64,000 nt of DNA from Nageia nagi (taxonomy: Eukaryota; Pinophyta): contig JBITNC010000001.1 in NCBI GenBank assembly GCA_050084985.1, positions 140,616,001 through 140,680,000 on the forward strand, in the 5' to 3' direction. A program made the position numbers and the translations under genes. Positions 1 to 12,786 of the stretch are shown in pieces; the stretch's first letter is position 1; each line of letters opens with the position of its first letter. The notes under the pieces are model-generated. The model was given only the letters and a program-made list of their open reading frames with translations. It searched no databases and had not been told where the DNA came from.

Positions 1-1819
1 TAGAAACTCTACCCTTAAATTTATTACCCATCAAGATAAGGACAAGCAATAATTGTAAAGGTGTATACGAAAGTACCCCTATGAGTGGTCAAGGGGTCAC
101 AAACACTTAATATCTTCAAGGTATTCTAACAAAATAATATTTGTACCTTGAATAAAGAATCTAATCAGATAATAAACATATTATTGGAGAATGTTATAAT
201 TGAGTAGTGCAATATGATAGTGTGAATTTAAGTTTGCACGTATGATACAACACCTATTAGTTAAACTTATTAATAAGGTTAATCCACTCATATAAAAGTA
301 TTTCAAGTAATGATGAATGAAAGAAAATAATGCAAGCTATTATGGAGAATGCATTCCTACGAAAATAACTGAAGAATGTAGAGAAACTAATAGGAAAATC
401 TTTCAAGAAAAAAGGAAGAATGTGAAATAACTTGGGAATCCCTATCTTCATAACAAAATACGTTGATGATTGATCTCATCAACCAGGAATGAAAGTTACT
501 TGGGAAAATGCAAGGTGTGCAAGAATAAGCATTCTCGCACCTTATTGCCTCCTTGCAGGAAGCAGAAAAATGGAGGACAAAAGCTCAAAGTATAAAAAGT
601 TGTTATTTCAACATGGTATTAGGGTCTCTATGGATTCATTGATATCACTTGATGATGAAAGTGAAAAGAATAATGAATCCCATATATAGAGTCAAATGGG
701 AGAAGGTCCCCATTTCCTTGATCAACTAATAAGTCTAAATAAATGAATATTTATGAATCTTATAATAAATAATATTTTTTTAATATCTACTTTCAGTACT
801 TTCCTAAATATGATTATTTATGGATATGAATGTGTGAAAAGATTTATAGGGGAAAAGTCACTGATCATTAATAATTCTAGAATAATCCTTGTAAGGTTGA
901 TGATTTCAGAAGTCTCATCTCCACTAGTTTGGAAACCTTATTTTTCTCTCAGGTCCGAGCTGTAATTTTGAGCAGGCAATTCAAAATTTGAACTATTTAA
1001 CAAAAAACACTAATTCATATTAATACTTTCCTAAAGGAGACCGAGTATTGGAAATAGCAAACTAAAATGTATGAGAGGTTTCTGACCTAGTTTGGGATAA
1101 AATTATCTCAGGATATGTTGACAAATCCTAGTGGTGAAAGTTTAGGCAATATTGGACTTTCAATATTAAGTCTAAAAAGGGAAGGATTCCTTAATGAAAG
1201 ATATTCAGTCTATCAATTTTGATAGTTAATCAATGCAATAAGGATATGATACTATATTTAACATCCTTTTTTTGGGAAAAATGTAGTCTTCCTTGAAAGG
1301 AAATGCAAATAAAACTCTTTGTGGAGTTATTTAGAAGAAAAACTTATTAATAATTTTCTTTGATTCAAATAGATAAATATGGATGCTTTCTTCAAACTTC
1401 ATCATATTAGGGATTATTAGTTTTCCTTAAGAAAGGGGTACGATTCAAGTTCTTATGAAAGTTTGATTAATATCATGGAAAAATAGGGAATATTGACATA
1501 GTTTTAAATTTATTTGGTTAAGGTAAAAGACCTAACATATGTATAACCAGAGTGTTGTCGATTCCTCACATGTATAAGGGTGAGGAATATATTGAACAAA
1601 CTCTCATATGTGTTGATCTAAATGATCATAGGGTAAATTCACATGCATAAGGGTGAATTGTTAAACATTGTGACTAAAACAAACAATGAAGAGTAATCAA
1701 AATTTTATACTAAATATCATGTGAGGGTCCATTCTGAAAGTAATTATGAATTAATGATTCTACATGGGTTAAGTGAAAATTGCTAACTCATAAGAAAGTA
1801 TGCACAAAAAGGGTAAATT
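1..1819. other. AT-rich DNA, no gene recognised
   Basis: Short open frames occur on both strands (for example 489-689 on plus, 257-451 on minus), but none resembles a protein family I know and stops are frequent in all frames. Near 1570-1660 there are two similar phrases built on cacatgyataagggtga. I see no RNA gene, LTR boundary or tandem array. Probably decayed repeat DNA. Confidence 0.5.
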
Positions 1820-2340
1820 TCATGATTGATTCATAATTTCATTTTGATCCTCCTCATTTCCAAAACAAAGAGAAAATAGTTATTTGGTAAGGCTATTATA
1901 TCCATGCTTCCTCTCAGTTTCCATTTGAACTTCAACCATCTTCGCACATCATCTATATTTGGCCTAGCTCCTTGTACGTTTCCAATTAAGCTCAGTTGCC
2001 CTCTTTCTGCTTTCTGATCTATAACTGTTTGTGGGACTTTTAGATGAAGCTTCCCATTTGGATCTTATGTTGCTTGTAGTGGGGGCCCCATATCAATTTT
2101 TGCCATCTAAGAAAAGAGTTATCGCCATGGTTTTTGTCTTTCCATTTTCCTACAGGGCAATTCGAAAACCTAGGCACATTCTAAGAAGCAAAAGAAATTT
2201 AAACAAATTTACCTTACTATGGGTATAGGATGTTTCTTTCTATCACCATTCCCCTCTCGACCTTCTATGGATAGGATTAATCTAACTTTTGCTAACCTAT
2301 ATATTCTCCTGTAACAGATCGCTTGCTCCCTTTTCATCAA
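1820..2340. other. GC-richer island of unknown nature
   Basis: This stretch is clearly richer in C and G than its surroundings, with pyrimidine-rich runs such as cttcctctcag and ccctctttctgctttctg. The plus frame 2031-2228 is open for 65 codons, but its first codon is GTG and the translation resembles nothing I recognise. It could be a decayed gene edge or part of an old element. No function is assigned. Confidence 0.35.
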
Positions 2341-5300
2341 AATTTCCCCCTAGATTCATACATGTATTCATGTTTATGCATTTACTTAAGAATATAGTTC
2401 ATGATAATTATTTATTTTGATGAATATTGTATAGAAATATAGTTTGATATTGAACTTAAACACCATAATGAGGAAGTAGTTTACTTCCTAAAGATATATA
2501 AGATCCCAAGATATGGGCATGAGAGCTCAGAAAACTAGGGATACTAACCGAAAGATATGGGCTAGTTAGTTATCTTATCCTGGGAGAAGGGATAATCATC
2601 GATAAATCTATGCTATATTGGTTAAGGTTATAAGCTACAATCATTTCTTTATCACATGTTAGTAACTTGAAATGATAATTATTCCAGGGATGATGTGCTT
2701 TACCCACATTTTTGTATATGATAAACTCATATAGGTTTATGATCTTATTTTGGATTAGCACCACCTTGGATGATATGGGCCATAAGGTGAAACCCAAACC
2801 TCATGTTGTGATCCAATTGGCATCCACAATTACTAGTTAGCGGATAGCAATGGTGGGATCACATTTAAGTGTCCAATCTAATTCGCAAAGGATTATGACA
2901 TTGAACATTAGAAATAAAGAGATTGATCAATTTCGATAGTTGATCAACCTAACCCACTTGAGGGTAAACTTACCATTGACATATAATCAAGTTAGATCAT
3001 CTTAATCTCCCTTGATAATATCAAATTTGATGTATGCTATTCCAATATTTTGGAATAAGAATCTATTTTTTCTATATTATTACATTATGTGTACTTTCAA
3101 GTAACTTGATAAATTAATGAGAAGGAACATAAAGGACTATGCTATTCTTAAGGAGGGAAGTATATAATGTCCTTGTTACACCTGTTTCTTTATCTAATTA
3201 GGTATGAAACCCTAATTATGATGATTTAGTTCATTTTCATACTTGAGATTAATGTTGTTTCCAAGTATGTTATGGATTACAGGTGTTAAGATAAACTAAG
3301 AAATCGTAAACAAAGGAAGTGTCTATGGGAGTAATGGAAAATGGTTCATATTATTGAAATTAACTCTTTGATTAATGATGACACTAACAATTTTGATCTT
3401 GTAGGTAGATGATCTCCACAAGTAATATTAATGCAAAAATATTTTAGTAATTGTTACTAGGCATGATGAATCAATTATTTGCAAAGAATATTACAATAAA
3501 AGTTTTGGATACCTAGATTTAATTTTTACACTATAATATTTTATTTCCATCTTTTATAATTTTATGGACTAGTGATACATACACATACATAGAGACAACT
3601 TAGGGAGTCATTGCATGTGCTCTAGAGTAGATGGAATTTATTTTGGGAAGACTATGTTTATTTTCCTGAGAAGCTAGGTTTATATAATGTGTAGATTTCT
3701 CCCCTTTACGTAGGAGTTTGGGCATTGAGAACTATGTGTATTTGTTTCCTTCCCCTTTTACTTCTTGTTCCTAAGATAAGTAATGAAGGATTGGACATAT
3801 CCTATTTGAATCTAGTATAATGGACATAGAGGTAATTTCATACATCCATTGTTATTTTGTAGCCATAGCATGAGGCATTGTTTGCCCTCATTGGATGATG
3901 GAGGAACCTTGCTATAAGTCATAGTTTTACCCTTTTGTTATCTCCATTTTGAATTTAATGAACTCCTTCTCCATCGATCCATGCTAGATTGGTGGCTCCA
4001 TGGGAATGTATCTCTGCACTGGTAATAGTCACCAAAATAGTCATTTACAAGATGCAATACTATATTTTGTCAGGATGAGGTAATAATCATCCAAGTATTC
4101 TCAAAATCCAATCTTTGTTTGATTTCAACAACTTTTATTTCTAGTACAAACTTTACTATGGATTCCTAAAGTACGCCTGTATGTGCTTGTCTTGTCATCT
4201 TTAATGAGTGTTGACTATGTCCCTTTCTATGTGGTCACTTTCCTCTTGATATAGGGAAAAGAGAGATATTTTATATCAAATAAATTGAGCCACTTAATAC
4301 CATGACATTATAATTTATAAGAAATCCATTATACCTTTGAAACTTGAAAAGATTATATTGGGAAAATTAGTACATCATAAGACATGAGTTGAAATGTATG
4401 GTATTTTAAGATGAGGAATGTTATTATACAAGTAACAACCTATGGAAAGTAACGATATACATAAGAACTTTTATAAATATATACACATCATATCATATAC
4501 CTTGATAGGAGTCTACACATGCAAAACCATGCTAATTAAGTTATGAAGTGAAGTAGATGAATGCGAAGATCATTAAATCATGGAACACCTCCAAAACATA
4601 AGTGTGAAGAATTTTTCATACATTGGAAGGATCTTAGGATCTTATTCTATTATGTTTTCTTATATGTATTGAATTGGGAATTATTGTTTATTGAATGCAC
4701 TATGATGTACCATTGTATATTTTAAAAATGATAAAATAATATTGGATACACCCTATAGCCCATAAGTTTTGCTTCCCAACGTTACATCAAGAGTTTTCCA
4801 TGTTAATAAAATCCCTATGTTGATGGTGAATGTTTTAAGTTCATGATGATTGTATAATTTGTTTTTGAAAAATTTAATGTTTTGATGAGATCTATTAAGT
4901 AGATATCAAATGTGATCTTTTCATTGGTTATGGGAATTGAATAGTAGATGATAATAGAAATGGCTTGTTGATATTAATCAAATGAACACAATTTGGAATT
5001 TAAGTTCTTAATATATGGTTTGATGTAAAGTAATCTAAATGAGAGCTTAGATTATGTACCATGGAAAGAACTAAGATAAGACTTACAAATAAACTTAGGT
5101 TGATAAGATAAATCAACTAACTAAAATGGGGTCTTGAAAAATGTAAACTTGTTTATAAATATATGATAGGTGTAAACTTAAGTGGTATAAGTTTTGGTGA
5201 GAATAATAAAAATTTAAATATGGAACTGTAATAACTCACATTTATTGAGAGTATTATGAATATGCGAATTTATGGGTGTGTGACATTACAACATTATTAT

Positions 5301-6499
5301 GAAAACTTATTACGATCTTCAACTCATCATATAGTTCTTATTTGCAAAGGGATGACAAATCTTATTAATGTATCTAAGGTTTTTCATATAGTTATAAAAT
5401 GTTAGAAATTAAGGAGACTAAATATATTGTTAAAGTATTCTAATGATTTAAATTTGATCTAGAATGAAAGTCTAAAGTACGATATGCTTATGGGTTAGCT
5501 TTTGTTTAAATAAACTCTCAGGGTTGTCAAAGTGTTAATTCATCCTTTTAGTTAAAGTGTCCAAAATTAATACATGATTATCACATGTACAAGAGATGAG
5601 CTTGCATGATGAATGTGCCTTAGTACTTTTTAGATAGTGGTGACAACTAGTTAAATTGCAAACCAAAAAAATAGATCTTCAATGTGGGATATTTTTCTTA
5701 CAGTAATATTCTTTGTATAAAAAAATATAGCCCTAAATTTTGATGTTGTGAGAATTAAGTTAGAGGGATGGTATTGTATGGAGCAAACAAATCCTAGTGA
5801 AGTGGTTTGATCTCCAGTGTGTATACAAGAAATGAAGGCGTCCAACACCATTAGATTCGTAAACCTACGTAACATCTCATGAATTCTAGATGAGTTCGTG
5901 ATAATACATGATCTATTTAGCTACATGTGTATGATGGTGTGGTGAATATAAATAAGTTGCTTATATGAAAATGTATCCTTCTTAAAGAAGATATTTAACT
6001 ATTGAACAGGCAGTAAGGTGGAATAATAGTGCATAACTGAATCTATCAACTGCCTAGTGAATGTGAGGATGAAGCCATAATGTCCATAAAAATTATATAA
6101 TTTATTGATTACATAATTAATGAAGTAGGTTTGTGATGTGGTGAGTACACATTGGAGAGTGAATACACCATGAATGGAAGTATGGTGTAGTCAACAATGC
6201 ATAGAAGAATAAGAGCTTATGTTAAAAATATGAGGAAATCAACCATCATGTTAGGAATTTAGTTGTATAGGTAGTATTTATTTTTTAGGTGTTTTTATTT
6301 ATTACAGTTCATTTTTTATTTTGTGTCCTATATTTTTAGAATATATTAGTTATTTTTTATTTTTATAATTTGGAATGATAATGTGTTTTAGAACAAAATA
6401 TTTGTACATGTGCTTTTAAAGAGTATGCATATATATATATCCCTCTTGATGGAGGAATTTGTCAAAGTTATTATCATAAAGTCAATGTTGCTCCAAGGT
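2341..6499. other. AT-rich DNA, no gene recognised
   Basis: About 4 kb with only short, unrecognised frames (2570-2797 minus, 5651-5875 minus). No tRNA, rRNA, long terminal repeat pair or tandem array could be picked out by eye. A purine tract at 3149-3160 is listed separately as a weak retroelement boundary. Confidence 0.5.
3149..3175 (+). other. possible polypurine tract and LTR start
   Basis: A purine run (taaggagggaag) is followed directly by tatataatgtccttgttac. This resembles the polypurine-tract/LTR junction of plant Ty3 elements, whose LTRs often begin TGTAAT. No matching second LTR, LTR end or upstream coding remnant was found, so this is only a hint. Confidence 0.2.
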
Positions 6500-7010
6500 T
6501 GTGTGATTGGATGTGCTTGGTCCCCATTCATACATGGTTAGTAGTGATTGTATGTGTGGGTCCCCAATCACCTTTATTGGTTGGATGTGTGGGTCCCCAA
6601 CCCTTGATGTTGATTTGATACAGTTGTAAATAAATGTGTTGGTCCCTCTTCACATCTATGATCTTGGATAGTTGTTGCATAGACCACATGATCAAACAAG
6701 TTTTCCAATAACCTGGCATGATAGGATAGTTTGTTGCAATCTCATGCTATTTGATGGTCATTATAACAACCATTATGACAATATAGTTTGCTATATGCTA
6801 TTAGATAATCATTATGAAAATTATTATGCAATTTGCAATCATTATGATATTAGAGTTTGTTGCGATTCCTATGTTGTTGGATGGTTGTGTTATGAGACTT
6901 TAAATAAGCCCATTGCTGTTGAAGTTGATTTGAAGAAAAGTGAGCTCATTTCCACTGAGTATGATGTTTATGTAATGATAAAATCTTAGGAATTTTTCAT
7001 TAAGGGGGGT
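6500..7010 (+). other. 3' internal end of an unidentified LTR element
   Basis: The segment lies directly upstream of a strong polypurine tract (attaagggggg, ending at 7010) and an LTR-like sequence, so it is probably the 3' internal part of a retroelement. Four similar phrases around ggtccc (near 6519, 6554, 6589 and 6635) form an imperfect short repeat spaced by about 35-45 bp. The plus frame 6672-6989 is open for 105 codons and its product has recurring NHY motifs (NHYDN, NHYEN, NHYDI). I do not recognise it as copia or gypsy pol. Confidence 0.35.
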
Positions 7011-7285
7011 TGTTAGAGAAATTAATATTGTTGTACGAAAGTTGAGGAGTATCTCAACTAATTATTGTAGTTTAGTGGGTGTAGGATGTACATGAGTTTA
7101 TATGTGGAGGTTGTTACATAAATTTGGTCAAAGTTGTTGTTCTAATATTATCATGTAATGTCCTATATATTTGATTAATACAATGTTAATTTTATTTTTA
7201 TGCAAATACTTCTAATAAATTATAGCATGTGCATATATCATATATATTATGTATGCATATCATACCGGGTACCTACTTTCTAACA
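7011..7285 (+). mobile_element. probable LTR (solo or 3' LTR)
   Basis: The sequence begins TGTTAGAGAA and ends CTTTCTAACA, giving the inverted TGTTAG...CTAACA ends typical of LTRs. A polypurine tract (aagggggg) abuts its left end, as at a 3' LTR. At about 275 bp it is short but within the copia range. I found no partner LTR upstream; a TGTTAGGAATT at 6250 shares only the first bases. The right boundary is less certain than the left. Confidence 0.5.
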
Positions 7286-7790
7286 TTCTTCTTGGGCATT
7301 TATTTTGATATACACACATAATATAGCAATTCAATAAATAATTTAATATACACACATGATTCATATACATGTATAATATACCAATATAATATTTGCACAT
7401 AATATTTTATAATACACACAATATATTAATATATACATATACAATATATTATGATATCTCAAACTCTTTTTGGACATGTCTTATGATAGTTTGCACATAA
7501 TTATGTACACAATATACCAATATTAGAATAAATAATTCAAACTAAAAATAAATTGAATTCTTCTAGGGCATTTATTTTGATATACGTACATAATATACTA
7601 TGATATACATACAATATATACATGCACAAATGAATCCTTGATAATATAAGTGCAACACTTTCCAATACATGCACATAATATACCAACATATGCATAAAAT
7701 ATATTAATATACATAGCAAATTTAGTTATATACACACGAGATTTAGTTATATATGCATAGTATTTCTATCAAAGTAATAATAAAATATTT
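7286..7790. repeat. AT/CA-rich low-complexity tract
   Basis: Runs of short alternating motifs (atatacacacataatata, acaatatat, catacaatatat) fill this stretch. One longer phrase, ggcatttattttgatatac, occurs near 7295 and again near 7568, so part of it may be a diverged duplication of about 270 bp. The open minus frame 7537-7719 is a by-product of the low complexity. Confidence 0.5.
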
Positions 7791-7999
7791 GTACCACCCA
7801 AGGTTCCATCATCCTACTGAATGAACATTCTTTCTCATCAACCCCATGTTAACACATTTATCGTTATGAGAGGAATTTATTTCATTTTCATTTTTTATTT
7901 TTAGATTCTAAATCCTTGGAAGCTTGACCCTTTCATTTGTATCAATTGCAGCAGAAGTCTGACCCTTTCATCCATCCTTGTTACATCAAAAGCTCAATT

Positions 8000-8655
8000 C
8001 ATGTAGGTAGGTTATAGAACTTCTCTAATTTTCCATGGATCTCCTATATTTGTATTTGTGATTTTGGTTTGTCTTCTTTATTCCTATATCTTTCATCAAT
8101 GTCCTTACTTTTTATACCTCATCCCAACTACCCACTTAATAATAAATATTTCAAAGAAGAACGTAAGATGGACCATATTTAGGTGCTAATAAAAATAGGA
8201 TTGTTACCATAAATTCCGCTATTTCTACATTCTTATATGATTTACAAAGTAGACACACCCATACACACAATTCAGGTATTATGGGCATTTTCATAATGAA
8301 GTTCAAATCTTCCTCAAGATAGCATACATAACCAAGAAGTCCAACAATGCATGATAATGATTCATCCCAAGAATAATGCATTAATATTATTTCATGCTAT
8401 TAAAGTGTTTTTTCATCCATCATCCACTAGACCTGCATGGCTACATGCAAGTAGAGCACATACAAAGGTTATGTTTTTAGGGTTGGTTCCTAAGTGGTTC
8501 ATTAGATTAATTAGTTCAAGGGAATCCTTGTTGTAGATGTGAATTGCATATCCTCTAATCATTGCATTCCATGAAACTATGTCTACATCATGCATCTTGT
8601 CAAACAATTCCTAGGCCTTATGTATTCTTCCATATTTTAATAAAGACTTGCATGA
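8000..8655 (-). pseudogene. PPR protein fragment, PLS class (C-terminal part)
   Basis: Read on the minus strand from 8655 down, the frame gives KYGRIHKA, then ELFDKMHDVDIVSWNAMI, then a run ending CSHAGLVDDG (8413-8607). A second segment (8151-8381) follows, with VGLLGYVCYLEEDLNFI-type residues and PKYGPSYVLL. Stop-interrupted residues NIY...WDEV.KVRTLMKD continue to about 8070. These are landmarks of the last repeats and the start of the E motif of plant PLS-type pentatricopeptide proteins, which act in organelle RNA processing and editing. It is broken by stops and frame changes and lacks the N-terminal repeats and any DYW domain. A processed or truncated host-gene copy is likely. The lower end is approximate. 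Confidence 0.8.
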
Positions 8656-8999
8656 ATCTTAATATTATGTATTAAGACATTATTTTTGGTATGAACATGA
8701 TGGAGACCTTTATGAATCTTAAGATTATACATTAAGATTCATTCATTCTATAAATTTGATAGAAAATGTTGTTATTGGGGTTAGTTTAAGGACCATTCCT
8801 CTTCTAAACTTTGTTATTATATTCCTCATAATTAGGGAGAAAATTGATAGAAAATGGTGTTGGCTAGGAAATGACAAAAAATGGTGAATCTACATGTCCA
8901 ATATATCTATGGAAAATAATTTTTTATTACAATGATTTAACTTGGATAAGAATTTTATGCATAGAAGGTTTGATAAATTTAATGGGAGCAATACTTGCA
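8656..8999. other. spacer, no gene recognised
   Basis: AT-rich sequence between the PPR fragment and the transposase remnant. It holds two similar phrases built on atgaatcttaaKattatRYattaag (near 8650 and 8715). No terminal inverted repeat of the neighbouring MULE-like remnant was identified here. Confidence 0.4.
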
Positions 9000-9125
9000 A
9001 GTTAGATGATTTCAAAAAAGGGAAAATAATCTAATCTTGATTCACAACACATTTTTGTGTGAAGAAAATAGTATTCAAAATTATCAAGAAGACAACTACA
9101 AGTTGAAGACAATCGTACGTGAAAT

Positions 9126-9213
9126 GTAAGTAAATATGTTATATTTAATTTGTGCAATGCATGATTATTTCTTAGGACATAATATGATTCTAAGTCATTT
9201 TTTTAATTTATAG
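9126..9213 (+). other. probable intron in the transposase pseudogene
   Basis: Removing these 88 bases (GTAAGTAAAT ... AATTTATAG) joins an upstream frame ending VRE to a downstream frame reading YRYKYK.DKPPLPK.KMYFTQ, in which both stops are TGA where the family has Trp. The clean GT-AG ends and kept phase support a real spliceosomal intron that remained when the copy decayed. A second candidate with a GTAAGT donor lies at about 11449-11552. Confidence 0.55.
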
Positions 9214-11589
9214 TTATTGGTGTTCTTATAGGTATAAATATAAGTGAGACAAACCACCTCTTCCAAAATGAAAGATGTACTTTACTCAAAAAAGGGATTT
9301 TCAATGCTATTTTATTTTGAATGTATACAAAACATTACTAGAAATTGCATTTATCACATGCAATAAATTTGAACATGTTGATTTGAAGGAACAACCTTGT
9401 CATGAAGTACATGGTATAAGCAAAATGAAAAATACAATGGTATTATTTACTCCAACTATATCAAAAGAGACAATTTCAAATATTGAGGCCTTAGTAGCAA
9501 TTGGTATTTCAGCTAATAGCATATGTGATTGACAATTATTGAATGAATTTTTCCATGATATACTGATATTTTAAGATAATTGCATACTAAAGAAAGATGT
9601 TATGAACATATGTAATAGATTGTAGAAAATAAAGATATAAAAACATGCAAATGATATCATGAGTACTAACCTTTAGTATCAGGAGGATAAAGATAATTTG
9701 TTCATCTATAAGAGGCCTACCCATGAAAACAATAAATTTATTCTTAGTATGTAATTAGAATGATAGTTGAAGAGGATGGTGTTATTATCCTATAACAACA
9801 TAATTGAAATGGATTCAACATTTAGTACAAACAAGTATAGTGTAAATTTGATGATTTTTTATATACGATTGAATTTTCTATATTTATTTTCATTTCAATA
9901 CCAGTTGCATACATTAGTTTTTTTTTATGGTCAAGAAAGAGGTATATTCGTTACATGGGTTATGACATATTGAACTGGTGTTAATGACATAAATGAGTGG
10001 CTACAAATTATATATGATCATTATCGATAATGCCAACCAAGTTGGAGTGTGGGAACATTTATAATTGATGATGTTGTTGCAAAACTTTAGGCAATCAAGT
10101 CAACTAATTTGCAAAATAAATTGTGATAATATTTTTTCTTGTTTAGTTGGTTGACTAGTTTTTGAACATTTATTTTTGTTGTTGTATGTATGTCTAGGAG
10201 AGTGTGTAATTGTAGTCATTTTTTTTGTGTGTATGACATATGACATAAGCATCGCTAAAAAAATATCTTCAAGCATGCATAACATAAAGATGTAGGGAGA
10301 AATATGTTTTCAAAGTTACTTGAAATAATGAATCTTGAGGATGGTGCATCTATGAAGGAAGATGTATCTAACTTTTATGTTGAATTCCATGAGAAGAATA
10401 CTTTTTACTGGATTGATGGTGATAAAATTACAACTTCATATATAAAATGTTTATGCTTATTAATTATTATTTTTTAAGTCTTTGTGATATTGATTCTATT
10501 AATTTTTGGTATAGTTATGTAGGCGAAATGCTATAGGGATTTTTTACATTTCAACCAAGAAATAAATGGAGCTATTGAGTCATATCATTATGTTTTGAAA
10601 AGTAGTTTTTTATGTGATAAGATAAAAAAAAAAATTATGGAAAAAGAATGGATTGTTTCATTTACACATTGAAATTAGCTGAACCATATTTTAGAAATAG
10701 AGATAAATTGAAGCAACTTGGATTTTTGAATAGTTATAAGAAAAAGAAGAGTCTAGAAAGTTCATGTGAGAAGTATCATATGATACCAAATTCTTATTGT
10801 ATCCCTCATGAGGATGTTATTAATTCATATTGGGTGAGTCAATTAAATCAATATCTTGTTACCCAACATGATGAAATATTTTACACATGTGATTGCCCAT
10901 GGGCCTTATGATGTAACACATGCAAGCATATTTTGAAAATCATAGACTTGTTGGCTACTAGAGAAAAATCATATCATGTTGATACAACTCATTTTCCAAT
11001 TAATGCAATATCACTTGCACCCTCACCCTCACATCATGATTCGACAATGTCACCTCATGCATATAACTATCAAAGTTAAGAAAATAATGTTCAAACTTCA
11101 TCTAGTTGGAAATAAAAGGTTCATGATAGTTGAATTTTTTAAAAACTTTGTTAGAGATACCTATATATACTCCTACAAATGAGGTGTTATTTGCAAAGGT
11201 TGTTGATGATATACATGATTGTTATCCTAATTTTGCTTTCCCTCTTGACTATAATATAATTGAATGATATTTAGAAAGAAAAAATAGTTAGATCAATCTT
11301 GTAAAAAAAAGGAGTGGGTATTGATGAACACTACCATTTAATCAAAATATTGATGCTTCAGAATATGTTAATTATTACTTTCCAAATGTAAAAAAGAGAA
11401 ATCCAACCACATGCCAATCAATACCAATTCCACCAAAATATGTATCTAGTAAGTAAAAATAAGCATTTATTTATGATAAAAATAAATTTTTATAAATGCT
11501 AATTTTATAAAAAATATTTTTTTGTATATGACCTTGGAGAGTCAACATGCAGGAGTTTATCATTCTTGAGCATTCTACCTACAACTATT

Positions 11590-11688
11590 GATGTTGGGAT
11601 GAATCAAAATGATGTTGGGATAACACATAATGATGTTGGAATGATTCAAAATGATGTTGGGGAGACTAATGTTGGAGAAACTCAAAAT
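11590..11688 (+). repeat. 21-bp coding minisatellite in transposase tail
   Basis: Three full 21-bp units (gatgttgggatgaatcaaaat and variants) followed by two shortened units. Each unit encodes seven residues such as DVGMNQN. The frame stays open through the repeats (GITHN, GMIQN, GETN, GETQN). It probably encoded a flexible acidic/Asn-rich tail of the transposase. Confidence 0.7.
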
Positions 11689-11771
11689 GAATTACATAAC
11701 AAAAGAGCCAATTTCAATATTTTATAGCAAAAATTTGAATCACTTGCATGTGATTTTGGATTAAATTATTT

Positions 11772-12786
11772 TGTTGTTATTGGAAAAAATAATACATTAT
11801 TATATAAATTATTCTTTAAATAGTATTTAAATAATAATATCTCTTCTATTTATGTAACTCACTATTTAATCCACCAAATACTTAAAAGTATTTCTAAATA
11901 CATTTTAAGTATTTAATGAATTAAATATTGAGAGTGTTATCCTACACTCAAGTTCATGGGCATATCCACCCATGGGGATGCACATCCCATGTGTATGAGT
12001 TCTCTTCCTATAAATAGAGGACTTCCCTTTAGCATTATACATACTTGTAGAAATCATTTTATGCTACTAGTTTGTAGAGAGTTTTTAAGAGTGTTCTTGA
12101 AAAGTAATAGAGCTTAAATTTATAGTAGACTACTCTCATATTGAGAGGAACCACTATACATGCATGTGTCTACTTTGTGTGATTGCTCTTAAGTTGTAAT
12201 TTCGGAAAGATTACTTCAAGAAGATATTGGGTGAAAAAACATTCTAGCTTCATGCAATATTGGAGGCATTTTTTTCCCCTTCTCTTCATCTTAAGAGGTA
12301 AAATCCCTAAAAAGTATAACTTCTTACTCTCTTTCTCTCCATTTTTGAAGCTATTTTTTGCATTTGTTTTGCTAAATTTAGCTTCTTTTTGCTAACTTTT
12401 TTCTACACATAAGCTTTTTGTTTCTTATGCACATAAGTTTTTTTTATCAAATAAGTTTATATTTGATAGCTTATTATTGATTAAATAACTTATTATTATA
12501 GAATAATTAAAAAATGTTTTTTTACTCACTTTTACCATTTTGTTTTAGTAAGAAGCATTATTTTTTAGGAAATTAACTTCATTTTATCAAAAATTTAGAA
12601 GGGGAAAGGAATAATCTAATTTTGATAACAAATTAAAGTACCTATTAAATGTTTTTACAAAATGACTATTTTTCCCTTAAAAATTACTAAGTAAATTAGT
12701 TTTTGCAAAGGAAAATAATTTTTAAGTATTTTATTTTTTGTAAAAAAACAAAAAAATAGAGATTTTCATTAGAGCTTCACCTTGAA
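11772..12786 (+). mobile_element. copia-like LTR and leader remnant
   Basis: Although diverged, the sequence follows the same order of landmarks as the copia LTRs at 39369 and 53858. These are a start like TGTTATTGGAAAAAATAATAC, a middle tcctacactcaagttcatgggcat, a TATA box in ttcctataaatagagg at about 12006, and ggaaccactatacat. It then matches the leader downstream of the copia C primer site (caatattggaggcattt ... aagaggtaaaatcc). No readable primer-binding site or second LTR is present. It is interrupted at 12786 by the next LTR element. Confidence 0.55.

Larger units (their letters stand above)
9000..11745 (+). pseudogene. MULE/FAR1-like transposase with SWIM zinc finger, decayed
   Basis: The plus-strand frames, joined across stops and gaps, follow one MULE-type transposase. 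An N-terminal part ends PKxKMYFTQKRDFQCYF (about 9270). A linker contains KHANDIMSTNL and YQEDKDNLFIY (9640-9720). The DDE-type core starts at IEMDSTFSTNKY (9795) and continues with ERGIFVTWVMTY (about 9960) and QPSWSVGTFIIDD (about 10030-10070). Then come NGAIESYHY (about 10570) and the SWIM finger, CDCPWAL with NTCKHILK (10890-10940). C-terminal residues run to about 11450, followed by a repeat-bearing exon. Such proteins are cut-and-paste transposases or their domesticated FAR1/SWIM relatives, acting on DNA in the nucleus. Several in-frame stops replace Trp or Gln codons, and apparent introns interrupt the core. No terminal inverted repeats were found. It is inactive, and the left edge is approximate. 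Confidence 0.8.

Noticed and set aside
2031-2228. 65-codon ORF in the GC-richer island
   Set aside because: It starts with GTG, has no recognisable domain, and neither splice sites nor neighbours support a gene.
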